Source of the DNA: Micromonospora coerulea
Lineage (GTDB): Bacteria > Actinomycetota > Actinomycetes > Mycobacteriales > Micromonosporaceae
Reading direction: 5' to 3'
Assembly (NCBI RefSeq): GCF_016598485.1
Contig: NZ_JAEMUW010000008.1
Span: 124,001 to 188,000 of the forward strand
Length of the DNA stretch: 64,000 nt
A model generated the notes under the pieces. It was not told the DNA's origin and did no database searches. It saw only the letters and a program-made list of their open reading frames with translations. The position numbers and the translations under genes are program-made. Positions 17,068-24,818 of this stretch are shown here, piece after piece. Each line of letters starts with the position of its first letter. The stretch's first letter is position 1.

Positions 17068-19622
17068 CTGGTCGCCTCCTCCCCGAACGGCACCAGCACC
17101 GTCCCCGACTCACCCGGGCCGTCCCAGAGCACCGCCCGGCCCGGGCGCGGTCGCCAGAGCACCGGCCGGTCGAAGAGCGACTCCAGCCGGGCGCCCGGCA
17201 CGTCGGTGACCACCACGGCGGCCAGCTTGTCGATCTCGCCCTCCGGGCCGAGCAGCCCGGCCAGCGGTCCCACCGACCGCCACCAGCCGAGCAGGTGCAA
17301 CCCGGCCGGGGGGCCCTCCCGCAGCAGTGACCGCAGCCGCTCGACCGGCAGCTCCGTCGCGTCCGGCACATCCAGCCCGAACACCACCAGGTAGCTCGGC
17401 TCGCCCGCGTCCAGCGCGGCGCGCAGGCCGGCCACGTCGACGATCTCCACCGGGTGCTGCCCGGCCAGCTCGGCGGCCAGTTCCGCGGCCGGCTCCGCCG
17501 ACCCGTTGGCCAGCGGGGCCAGCACGAACCGGGCCGACGGGTGGTGCGCCGCCGTGCTCCGGGCCGCGGTGACCAGCAGGCGGGCCGCCTCCTCGTCCCG
17601 GCCCAGCACGGCGAGGTTCCGACCGGGGGCCGGGCCGAGCGGCACCGCCACCGTGGAGCGCTGCACGTCCACCGCCCGGCCGAGCAGGGCGGCCGGGGTG
17701 TGCGCCCGGCCGGCCAGCGCCGCCCGGTGCCGCGGGTCGTTGCCGAGCAGCGGGCGGGCGAAGCCGGCGAAGACCACCGGCGGGGTGGACCGCTGCGGCC
17801 GGGCCGCCCAGAGCCGGTGCCGCAGCTCGGCGAGCAGGTCCGGGTCGTCGTGCGGATCCGGGAAGCGGATCATGCGTTCGTGGCCCCGGGTGGCGCCGCG
17901 CGGCCCGCCCAACCCACCGGCGGTGTTCACCACGGCGGTGCCCACCGGCAGCCCGGCCGCGGCGTCGTTCGTCGGCTCCAGCACCGCCGATCCGCCGGGC
18001 AGGGCCACCCGGACCAGGAACTGCCCCAGCAGCGGGTCACGCGGGCCGCCGATGCCGAGGTCGCCCTCGCCGGCCAGCACCAGGTGGATGCCGTACGCGC
18101 GGGCGGCGCGGGCCAGCACGTCCAGCCGGGCCAGCAGGCCGGTGGCGAACCGGTCCCGTTCCCGCAGCAGCAGGGGGAAGTTGTCGATCACGGAGACGAT
18201 CCGGGGCAGCGACTGGTGCTCGCGCAGCTCCGCGTAGCGCTGCCCGCCGGCCCGCCCGCCGGCCTCCTCCCGGCGGTGCAGCTCCGCCTCCAGTTGGCCG
18301 ACCAGGTCCGCCACGTACTCCCGGTCGGCGGCCATCCCGGCGGCGCGGACCTGCGGCACCCAGGAGCGGTCCCGTTCGGTCTGGAGGAACTCCACGAAGG
18401 ACTCGCCTTCGCCGAGATCGGCCAGGTAGAGGACCAGCTCGTCCGGGCCGTACCCGGCCGTCAGCCCGAACAGCACGTTGGTCAGGAACGCCGACCGGCC
18501 GGCGCCGGAACGGCCGCTGACCAGCCAGTGCGGCGTCAGCTCGGTGAAGCCGAGGCTGACCGGCCGGCCGGCGGCGTCACCGACCACGGTGGACAGCCCC
18601 TCGACCGAGCTCGACTCCCACAGTTCACCGGGCGGCAGCAGGTCGGTCAGGGACAGCCGGGAGCCGTCCTCGATCTGCCGGGCCAGCCGGCGGCACACGC
18701 CCGCCACCAGCTCCGCCGGCGGATCCTCCTCCACCAGGACGGGTGAGTTGAGCCCGCCGGGAGCCGCCGTGCCGGGGCTGCTCAGGCCCTGCCCCGGCGG
18801 ATCGCCGACCAGCGCGTACGCGGTGCGTACCGCGACCGGGGTGGCCTGCGGCAGCGGCGCGGCGGCCGACCGGCCGGCGACGACCAGGTGCAGGCCCGCA
18901 CGGTGGCCCCGGGCGGCCAGCTCATCGATCCGGCCTAGGTCGGTGGCGCCGACGGCGGCGGGGAGCGCGGCCACCACCAGAAGCAGCGTCCGGTCGTGCC
19001 CGCGCTGCCGGGCCATGCCGGCGGCGACCCACTGCTCGGCCTCAGTGAGCACCGCGCGCAGCCCGACCACGTCCACCGTCGGTGGCGGCAGCAGCCCTGC
19101 GTCGGCCAACGCCGCGAACCCCCCGAAGACGCCGACCGCCGGGTCCGGGTCGGCGGTGGCGTCCACCGCGCGGACCAGCAGCGAGCCGGCCGGCGCGGCG
19201 GCGAGCAACCGCAGCAGGAGGGCCCGGAGCAAGCCGGCCACCCGAGGATCGGTGGCATCGGCGTCGATGCTCAGGTGGCCGCTGCCGAGCAGCGGCACCA
19301 GCGCCGGGAACCGGGCGTCGTCCAGCGGCGCGGCGGTGCCGACCCGGACGACGGGCGGTGGCTGGTCAGCGGGCGGGGTCGCCGGAGTCAGCGTCTCCAG
19401 GGCGGCGCCGGCCCAGCCGGGGGCGGCGAGCGCCGCAGCCGTACGCAGCCGCTCGGCCAACTCGTACTGCCGGTGGTGGTCGGCCGGGACGGGCCGGATC
19501 TCGTCGAGGATGCCGGCGGCCGCGGTCGCGGTGGCTGCGGCCCGCCGGTGCAGGGCGGCGGCCCGGCCGGCTCTCGCCTTCGGACTGCCCACCGCGTCCA
19601 CCTCTCTTCCCGAGGCCGACAT
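17064..19622 (-). CDS. FtsK/SpoIIIE-like protein with degenerate nucleotide-binding motifs
   Basis: The 852 residues resemble three tandem FtsK/EccC-like domains. The best preserved, about 345-560, has GRSGAGRS (370-377) where a Walker A would read GxxxxGKS, so the essential Lys is Arg. Its Walker B region reads VSVIDN, lacking the acidic pair. The first (about 95-250) and last (about 650-850) domains show no P-loop at all. It may be a pseudo-ATPase or scaffold. It lies beside a type IV secretion-like operon and could be its coupling protein, although EccC-like roles are also possible. GGGGAGG lies two bases before the ATG, which is tight, so a GTG seven codons on is an alternative start. Confidence 0.8.
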   Translation of the reverse strand: MSASGREVDAVGSPKARAGRAAALHRRAAATATAAAGILDEIRPVPADHHRQYELAERLRTAAALAAPGWAGAALETLTPATPPADQPPPVVRVGTAAPLDDARFPALVPLLGSGHLSIDADATDPRVAGLLRALLLRLLAAAPAGSLLVRAVDATADPDPAVGVFGGFAALADAGLLPPPTVDVVGLRAVLTEAEQWVAAGMARQRGHDRTLLLVVAALPAAVGATDLGRIDELAARGHRAGLHLVVAGRSAAAPLPQATPVAVRTAYALVGDPPGQGLSSPGTAAPGGLNSPVLVEEDPPAELVAGVCRRLARQIEDGSRLSLTDLLPPGELWESSSVEGLSTVVGDAAGRPVSLGFTELTPHWLVSGRSGAGRSAFLTNVLFGLTAGYGPDELVLYLADLGEGESFVEFLQTERDRSWVPQVRAAGMAADREYVADLVGQLEAELHRREEAGGRAGGQRYAELREHQSLPRIVSVIDNFPLLLRERDRFATGLLARLDVLARAARAYGIHLVLAGEGDLGIGGPRDPLLGQFLVRVALPGGSAVLEPTNDAAAGLPVGTAVVNTAGGLGGPRGATRGHERMIRFPDPHDDPDLLAELRHRLWAARPQRSTPPVVFAGFARPLLGNDPRHRAALAGRAHTPAALLGRAVDVQRSTVAVPLGPAPGRNLAVLGRDEEAARLLVTAARSTAAHHPSARFVLAPLANGSAEPAAELAAELAGQHPVEIVDVAGLRAALDAGEPSYLVVFGLDVPDATELPVERLRSLLREGPPAGLHLLGWWRSVGPLAGLLGPEGEIDKLAAVVVTDVPGARLESLFDRPVLWRPRPGRAVLWDGPGESGTVLVPFGEEATR

Positions 19623-19716
19623 CTCCTCCCCGCGCAGTGACGGTATCCCAGCCGGCGGCCCCGCTCCGGGATGTCGGTCGGCGCTGCGCCGGGGTTTGCC
19701 TGACCGGTGAGCCGGC

Positions 19717-19899
19717 TCACCCCGGGATCCAGCCCAGCCGGGCCGCCTGGAAGCCGAGCTGCATCCGGGTCTGCACCCGGGCCAGGTCCATCAGGCGGCG
19801 CACCCGGCGCTGCACGGTCCGCAGCGAGGTCCGCAGGTGGCCGGCGACGGCCCGGATCGCCTGACCCGCCCGCGCCGCGTCCGCCCGGCGGTTCACCAC
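19717..19899 (-). pseudogene. Remnant of a regulator: C-terminal helix-turn-helix only
   Basis: An open frame of at most about 80 codons (a TGA closes it near 19960) whose translation, RTSLRTVQRRVRRLMDLARV then QLGFQAARLGWIPG, looks like the DNA-binding end of LuxR-type orphan regulators. No N-terminal sensor domain is found upstream in any frame, because a divergent gene begins there. A decayed gene is the simplest reading; a free-standing small DNA-binding protein starting at GTG 19899 is possible. Confidence 0.45.
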
Positions 19900-19962
19900 G
19901 ATCGGTGAATCCGGGGCATTGGGTACGCGGCGCGCAGCCGATAGCCTCAGGAGGTGGAATCA

Positions 19963-20523
19963 GTGCAGCCCCCCACCGGTTCCCAGGTGTCCCGGGTACC
20001 GGCGCAGCGGACCCCGCCCGAGCAGTTGGCGCCGCCAGCGCCGGCTCCGGCGCCGGAGCGTCCCCGACGTCGGCTGCGCACGGTGCTCTCGCTTGTCGCC
20101 GGGCTGCTCGCCCTGCTCTGCATCGGCGGCGGCGTCACCGGCTTCATCCTGTACGACCGGGCGACCGCGCCGGACCGCAGCGCCCCCGACGTGGTGGTGG
20201 ACAACTATCTCCGCGCCTTCCTGGTGGACCGCAACGACACGAAGGCCAGCGAGTTCGCCTGCGAGGGCGGAGGCGACCTCGGCGCGGTGCGCGGTCTACG
20301 AGACGAGCTGGAGCGGCGGGAAGCGAACTTCGACGTCGTGGTCAGAGTCAGTTGGGGGGCGCTCACCAGGACGCAAATTGCCGACGGCGAGTTGGTGACC
20401 ACAACCTTGGCCATCTCCGGCTCCGCCGACGGGCAGACACGGAGCAGCCGACGCGAAGACTGGCAGTTCACAGTGATCGACAAGGACGGCTGGCGGGTCT
20501 GTGAGGGCCACAAGATCGGCTGA
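19963..20523 (+). CDS. Membrane-anchored protein with NTF2/VirB8-like extracellular domain
   Basis: The 186 residues comprise a Pro-rich cytoplasmic tail (1-38), a membrane helix (about 42-66) and an outer domain that begins PDVVVDNYLRAFLVDRNDTK. That pattern is typical of NTF2-fold proteins such as VirB8/TcpC or DUF4878 lipoproteins. AGGAGG at 19949-19954 has correct spacing (eight bases) to the GTG at 19963, so that start is preferred over the GTG at 19954. It is the only plus-strand gene in the secretion-like block and converges on the 200-residue hypothetical gene with a five-base gap. Base composition dips here. Confidence 0.7.
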   Translation: MQPPTGSQVSRVPAQRTPPEQLAPPAPAPAPERPRRRLRTVLSLVAGLLALLCIGGGVTGFILYDRATAPDRSAPDVVVDNYLRAFLVDRNDTKASEFACEGGGDLGAVRGLRDELERREANFDVVVRVSWGALTRTQIADGELVTTTLAISGSADGQTRSSRREDWQFTVIDKDGWRVCEGHKIG

Positions 20524-20528
20524 GACGC

Positions 20529-21131
20529 CTACTCGATCCAGAGCAGGTGGACCGGGACCTCCAAGGTGTTCGGGGCCTGGCCGCGCCAGGCCCAGCGGTA
20601 CCACTCCAGTTCGGAGGTGACCCGGACGCAGATGTCTCCGTCGGCACCGGAGTAGGTCTCGGTCACGGCCCGCAGGTCGCGATGCTCGGTCGAGCCGAGG
20701 ACGTGCACGACCCGGCGGCCGGCCACCGCGTCGGCCTCGAAGACCGGGGTAGGCGCCCGATGGGCCGGCGCGTCGAGGGAGACGAGCCGGATCCCGGATT
20801 CGCGCGGCACGACTGGCACGTCCCTGCGGTCGCCCACGGTCTCGACCCAGACCCGCTCCACCGGTACCAGCGGCGCGAACACCTCCACCTGTTCGGATTC
20901 CGCGCGGTACCACTCGTGCTCCGGGATGACCGGCACATAGGTCCGGCTGCCCTGCACCACCCGCTCGTCGGCGCGCAGATCACCCCGCCAGCCGAGGCCG
21001 GGCAGCCCGACCAGCACCCGCCGGCCGCGCAGCTCGACCCGGTCCGTGGCGGGGACGACGTGGAGCGGTCGGGGTGGCAGCGGGGCCCAGTCGGGCTGGT
21101 CCGCGAAGGGATCGGGCAGCGGGCCGGTCAT
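20529..21131 (-). CDS. Hypothetical soluble protein at the end of the secretion-like operon
   Basis: The 200 residues have no signal peptide or membrane helix. The protein is rich in Val, Arg and Trp, with two similar segments around EHEWYRAES and ELEWYRWAW that hint at an internal duplication of a beta-rich module. No family recognised. It begins 13 bases after the stop of the M23 hydrolase gene, so it is probably the last gene of the operon running from 29070 downwards. Confidence 0.7.
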   Translation of the reverse strand: MTGPLPDPFADQPDWAPLPPRPLHVVPATDRVELRGRRVLVGLPGLGWRGDLRADERVVQGSRTYVPVIPEHEWYRAESEQVEVFAPLVPVERVWVETVGDRRDVPVVPRESGIRLVSLDAPAHRAPTPVFEADAVAGRRVVHVLGSTEHRDLRAVTETYSGADGDICVRVTSELEWYRWAWRGQAPNTLEVPVHLLWIE

Positions 21132-21144
21132 TCGTGTGCCGGCC

Positions 21145-22332
21145 TCACGTGTCGCCGTCCAGCGGCGCCCCGCGCTCCCGCATGAACGGCACCGGGTTGA
21201 TCGCGCCCCGACTGGACCGGTCGCTGTCGACGTGCACCTCGAAGTGCAGGTGCGGGCCGGAGGAGTTGCCGCTGCTGCCGACCCGGCCGATCACGTCACC
21301 GGCCGCCACCAGCTGACCGGGAGCCACCCCGGGGCGCTCCACCAGGTGGCAGTAGCGGGTGATGTAGCCCCCGGCGTGCAGGATGTCCACGAACCAGCCG
21401 CAGCCGCCCTTGCCCGGCCAGCCGTCCCGGTCGCAGTCCCGTCGTCCGGAGTGGTCCGGGTCGCAGCGGGCCACCAGCACCCGGCCGGTCGCCGCGGCGT
21501 GGATCTCGGTGACCCGCCTGGGTGCGGCGATGTCCACCCCGTTGTGACCCGGTCGGTCGGCGGTGCGGAAGCCGGAGCCGACGCCACCCGGGATCGGCGC
21601 GGTCCAGCCCGACGCGGCGATCCGGGCGCCGGCGGCCGCGTCACACACCGCCTTGCCGGCGATCTGCACCGTCCGCGCGGCGCCGCCGGCGAGCGCGTCG
21701 ACGATTCGGCCCGCCAGCTCCTCGTGCTTCGCGTAGGCGTCGGGGAACGCGCTGACCTGCACCCGCTGCGCCACCACGGTGAGCGGCCGGTCCTCCCACC
21801 GGGGCACCCGCAGCATCTTCTCGTAGAACTTGCGGGCGGTGTAGGCGGGGGACATCCGCTGCTCGACACTGCCCCAGCCGGGCCGCTGCTGGAAGAGGCC
21901 GAGCGAGTCGTGGTCGGCGCCGACGCCCTCGTGCGGCAGCGTCAGAGAGGCCGGCACGGTGCTGTTGGCCAGGTTCCGCAGCGCGGACTCCTGCATGGCG
22001 GTGGCCAGCGCGATGACCCAGCCGCGAGCCGGCACCTTCATGTCCTGACCGACCTTGATGATGACCGCGGCGTTGCGGAGCTGGCCCTCGCCGTACTCGG
22101 TGAAGCGGGGCATGTCGCCGGTGATGCTGACCCGGTGGCCCGGGTCGCAGGCCAGCCCGGCCACGGTCGGGTCGTCCTGCTCCTCGCCGCCCAGCTCGGT
22201 GAGGAGGAAGGCGGCGGCGCCGCCGACGCAGCAGAGCAGGGTGAGGGTCGCGGTCAGCGCGGCGGCCACGACGCCGAGCCGTAGTCTCCGGCGGCGCGGC
22301 GGGGACTCGGTGTCCCGCCAGTGGTCCGTCAT
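21145..22332 (-). CDS. Bifunctional peptidoglycan hydrolase: lysozyme-like domain plus M23 metallopeptidase
   Basis: The 395 residues comprise an N-terminal membrane anchor (about 19-45), a lytic-transglycosylase-like region with AMQESAL (candidate catalytic E115) and DSLGLFQQRPGWG, then an M23/LytM domain with zinc ligands H263 and D267 (HNGVD) and H361/H363 (HLHFE). This two-enzyme layout is typical of conjugation-associated wall hydrolases of Gram-positive bacteria (VirB1/TcpG/Orf14-like). The ATG at 22332 overlaps the upstream stop (ATGA), which shows tight coupling with the VirB8-like gene. Confidence 0.85.
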   Translation of the reverse strand: MTDHWRDTESPPRRRRLRLGVVAAALTATLTLLCCVGGAAAFLLTELGGEEQDDPTVAGLACDPGHRVSITGDMPRFTEYGEGQLRNAAVIIKVGQDMKVPARGWVIALATAMQESALRNLANSTVPASLTLPHEGVGADHDSLGLFQQRPGWGSVEQRMSPAYTARKFYEKMLRVPRWEDRPLTVVAQRVQVSAFPDAYAKHEELAGRIVDALAGGAARTVQIAGKAVCDAAAGARIAASGWTAPIPGGVGSGFRTADRPGHNGVDIAAPRRVTEIHAAATGRVLVARCDPDHSGRRDCDRDGWPGKGGCGWFVDILHAGGYITRYCHLVERPGVAPGQLVAAGDVIGRVGSSGNSSGPHLHFEVHVDSDRSSRGAINPVPFMRERGAPLDGDT

Positions 22333-22886
22333 TGCCGCTCCCAGTCCACCGCGTCCACCAGCCACCGGCCGTCGGGGGCCACGAGTTCGAGTCGGAGCCG
22401 GCCGTTGTCCAGCGGGATGAGCGCCTCCACGAAGGACTCCGTACGGGCGCGCAGCGTGACCTCGCCGGTCATCCGGCGGGCGGGGACGCTCTCCGGATCC
22501 GCGCCGGTCAGCTTCTCGGTCAGCGCCGGCGTCGACATGGGGCGCAGTCGCGCCTGCCAGTCCTCCCCGGTGCTACCCGGACCAGCCAGCCAGGCGGTGG
22601 TGAACCGACTGGCGGCCTGCTCGGGACTCAGCTCACCCGGGCGGGTCTTCGGTGTGGGGGGCGCCGGGCTCGACAGCACGCCGTCGTCGCCCGCCTCCGG
22701 GTCGACGGTGCTGATCGGCTCCCGCGGCCGGTTGCTGAGGCCGGTGGTCGGGTCGACGGGGCCGGAGACCAGCCGGGCCGCCCCGATCACGCCGAAGACC
22801 AGGACGGCGATCACCACCGCGACGCCGAGCCGGGACCGCAGAGCCCGGGTGAACAGGAATTCCAGCGCTCGTCGCATCGTGCTCAC
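22329..22886 (-). CDS. VirB8/TcpC-like single-pass membrane protein
   Basis: The 185 residues comprise a short cytoplasmic start, one membrane helix (about 17-40), a Pro/Thr linker and an NTF2-like outer domain that begins LSPEQAASRFTTAWLAGPG. The fold assignment is an inference from spacing and context. The GTG at 22886 overlaps the stop of the channel gene (GTGA), and its own stop overlaps the hydrolase start, so three genes are chained by four-base overlaps. Confidence 0.7.
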   Translation of the reverse strand: MSTMRRALEFLFTRALRSRLGVAVVIAVLVFGVIGAARLVSGPVDPTTGLSNRPREPISTVDPEAGDDGVLSSPAPPTPKTRPGELSPEQAASRFTTAWLAGPGSTGEDWQARLRPMSTPALTEKLTGADPESVPARRMTGEVTLRARTESFVEALIPLDNGRLRLELVAPDGRWLVDAVDWERQ

Positions 22887-24817
22887 CGCGCCTCGGAGCG
22901 CACCCGGGGCGTCGGCTTGGTGGCCGGCGCGGGCTCGGCGGAGCCCGGACGGTAGATGGCGAACGCCGGGGCCTCCTCGGGCACGTCCGGTTCCGTCCAG
23001 GTGGCCGGTTGCCGGCGCCGGGGACGGGGTGCGGCGGTCCGCCCGCCGCCCGGCTGCTCCGGTGCCGGCGCGTCGTCCGCCCGTTCCTGCCCGTCCGGCC
23101 GTCGCCGCTCGGCGGCGGCGTGCGACGGGTCCTCATGCCGCGCCTCCGGGCGCAGGTTGCTCGGCTCGATCGCCGCGCCGCGCCGCCGGCCGAGCGCCGG
23201 CTCCGCCGTACCGCCGGGCTCGACCACGTCCAGCCGGGCCGCCACCCGCACGTCGCGGAAGAAGCGACGGTGCCAGGAGCCGGCCGAGCTGATCGCCTCG
23301 CTGCTGTCCTTGCCACCGAGCTGGGTGATCCGGCGGTACGGGCGGAGCAGCAGCCAGCCGACCACCCCGCAGAGCCAGACCAGCACCACCTGGAGCCAGC
23401 CCGGCAGGGTCGGCGTGTTCATGATCAGGTCCACGGCGAAGAGGTAGATCGCCGCGCCGGTGCCGAAGATGGCGATGTTGAAGACGGCGGCGACCACCGC
23501 GTTCGCCAGCCGGCGCAGCCCGGCGCTGGCCGGGCGCATCAGGCCGACCGTGCCGAGGATCGGCGCGGCGATCACGGCCCACCGGAAGATCAGGAAGCCC
23601 AGCAGGACCAGCAGCGAGGCGGTCAGGTCGAACATCGCGAAGAGCAGCGAGGCCAGTACGGCGATGAAGCCGGCCCCGATCCGGTCCATGTCCCGGACGC
23701 CCTGCAGGTACTCGTAGGCTTCCGGGTCCTCCGTCTTGATCTGCTCGGCGACCCGAGCCCACTGCTGCTGCTTGGCCTTGATCGTCGCCTCGCGGGTAGC
23801 CGGGTTCTGGCGGAGTTTCTCTGACTCCTCCCAGGAGAGGGACTTGGCGTCGTAGAGCGCTGGGCCGTACTTCTTGGCGGTCTCACTGTCGGCCGACCCG
23901 AGGACCCCACGCAGCCAGTTGCGGTAGAGCATCGTCTCGGTGGCCGTGTCGCTGGCCCGCACCGCTGGGGGACGGTGGTCCGTGCACGCCGCAGGGTTGG
24001 GGTCGTCGCACTGGCCGGGCGGAGTGTCCCGGGTCGCCGGGCCCACCGCGTCGTGCACGACGCTCAGGGTGGTGACCAGGGTGTTGTCGGCGATGTTCGC
24101 CGACTTCACCGGCCAGGCCGCCAGGGCGGTGACCGCCACCATCACCAGCAACGCCCAGCCGGCCGTCGTCATGGCGTTGCTCATGTCCGACTGGCGGGAG
24201 CGCCAGAGCAGGTAGAGGCCGACCACGCAGAGGGTGACGATGCCGAAGACGCTGAAGACCTTCTGGTAGACCGCCTTGGTGGCCTGCTCCACCAGCGGGT
24301 CCGCCCAGCCCCACATCGACCCGGGATCCCAGGCCCGCTCCCGCAGCGCGTTCGAGGCGCCGATCACGGCGTTGGCGAACATGAACTCGCCGTTGGCCAC
24401 CATCGTGGTGAAGCGGTAGTCCGGATGGAGCACGGACGACGCACAGCCGCCGTCGACGTCGTACGTCGTGTAGCTGTAGCCCGCGTAGCCGTAGTCGCTG
24501 TAGAGGCCCTTCGGACCGGGCAGCTTGGCGGAGTCGGGGCGGGCGGCGAACCAGCCGGCCAGACCGGAGTCCGGTGCCCCGGGAACGGGAGCGTTGCGGC
24601 ACTCGACCTGGTCCTGGCTGACCTCCTTGAGCTTCGCCACGCAGGCGCGGAAGTCGGTCTGCCACTCCTTGGTGCTGCAGAGCTCGGCCCGGGCCTGGGC
24701 GACCGGGGTCGCGGCGTACGCCGGTGTCGCCCCGACCGCCGGCCAGGCGATGGTGGCCACGGCGAGTACGCCGAGCGCGAGGAGGAGCGCCGCGATCCGT
24801 GCCCGGGCCCTCGCCAT
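22883..24817 (-). CDS. Polytopic channel protein, TrbL/VirB6-like
   Basis: The 644 residues start with a signal peptide (1-36, ending AYAATP), then a Cys-containing extracellular region, then about seven membrane helices spread over 185-500. The tail is long, charged, Pro-rich and cytoplasmic (from about 510). This size and topology match TrbL/VirB6-type inner-membrane channel components of type IV secretion systems. It sits directly downstream of the VirB4 ATPase. GGAGG lies six bases before the ATG, within the end of the VirB4 gene. Confidence 0.78.
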   Translation of the reverse strand: MARARARIAALLLALGVLAVATIAWPAVGATPAYAATPVAQARAELCSTKEWQTDFRACVAKLKEVSQDQVECRNAPVPGAPDSGLAGWFAARPDSAKLPGPKGLYSDYGYAGYSYTTYDVDGGCASSVLHPDYRFTTMVANGEFMFANAVIGASNALRERAWDPGSMWGWADPLVEQATKAVYQKVFSVFGIVTLCVVGLYLLWRSRQSDMSNAMTTAGWALLVMVAVTALAAWPVKSANIADNTLVTTLSVVHDAVGPATRDTPPGQCDDPNPAACTDHRPPAVRASDTATETMLYRNWLRGVLGSADSETAKKYGPALYDAKSLSWEESEKLRQNPATREATIKAKQQQWARVAEQIKTEDPEAYEYLQGVRDMDRIGAGFIAVLASLLFAMFDLTASLLVLLGFLIFRWAVIAAPILGTVGLMRPASAGLRRLANAVVAAVFNIAIFGTGAAIYLFAVDLIMNTPTLPGWLQVVLVWLCGVVGWLLLRPYRRITQLGGKDSSEAISSAGSWHRRFFRDVRVAARLDVVEPGGTAEPALGRRRGAAIEPSNLRPEARHEDPSHAAAERRRPDGQERADDAPAPEQPGGGRTAAPRPRRRQPATWTEPDVPEEAPAFAIYRPGSAEPAPATKPTPRVRSEAR

Positions 24818-24818
24818 G

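Noticed and set aside
17064..19622. Chromosomal FtsK DNA translocase
   Set aside because: It lacks the multi-helix N-terminal membrane domain, an intact P-loop and the gamma DNA-recognition domain.
22381..22400. tRNA T-loop-like TTCGAGTC
   Set aside because: It lies within the VirB8-like coding region and no cloverleaf can be built around it.
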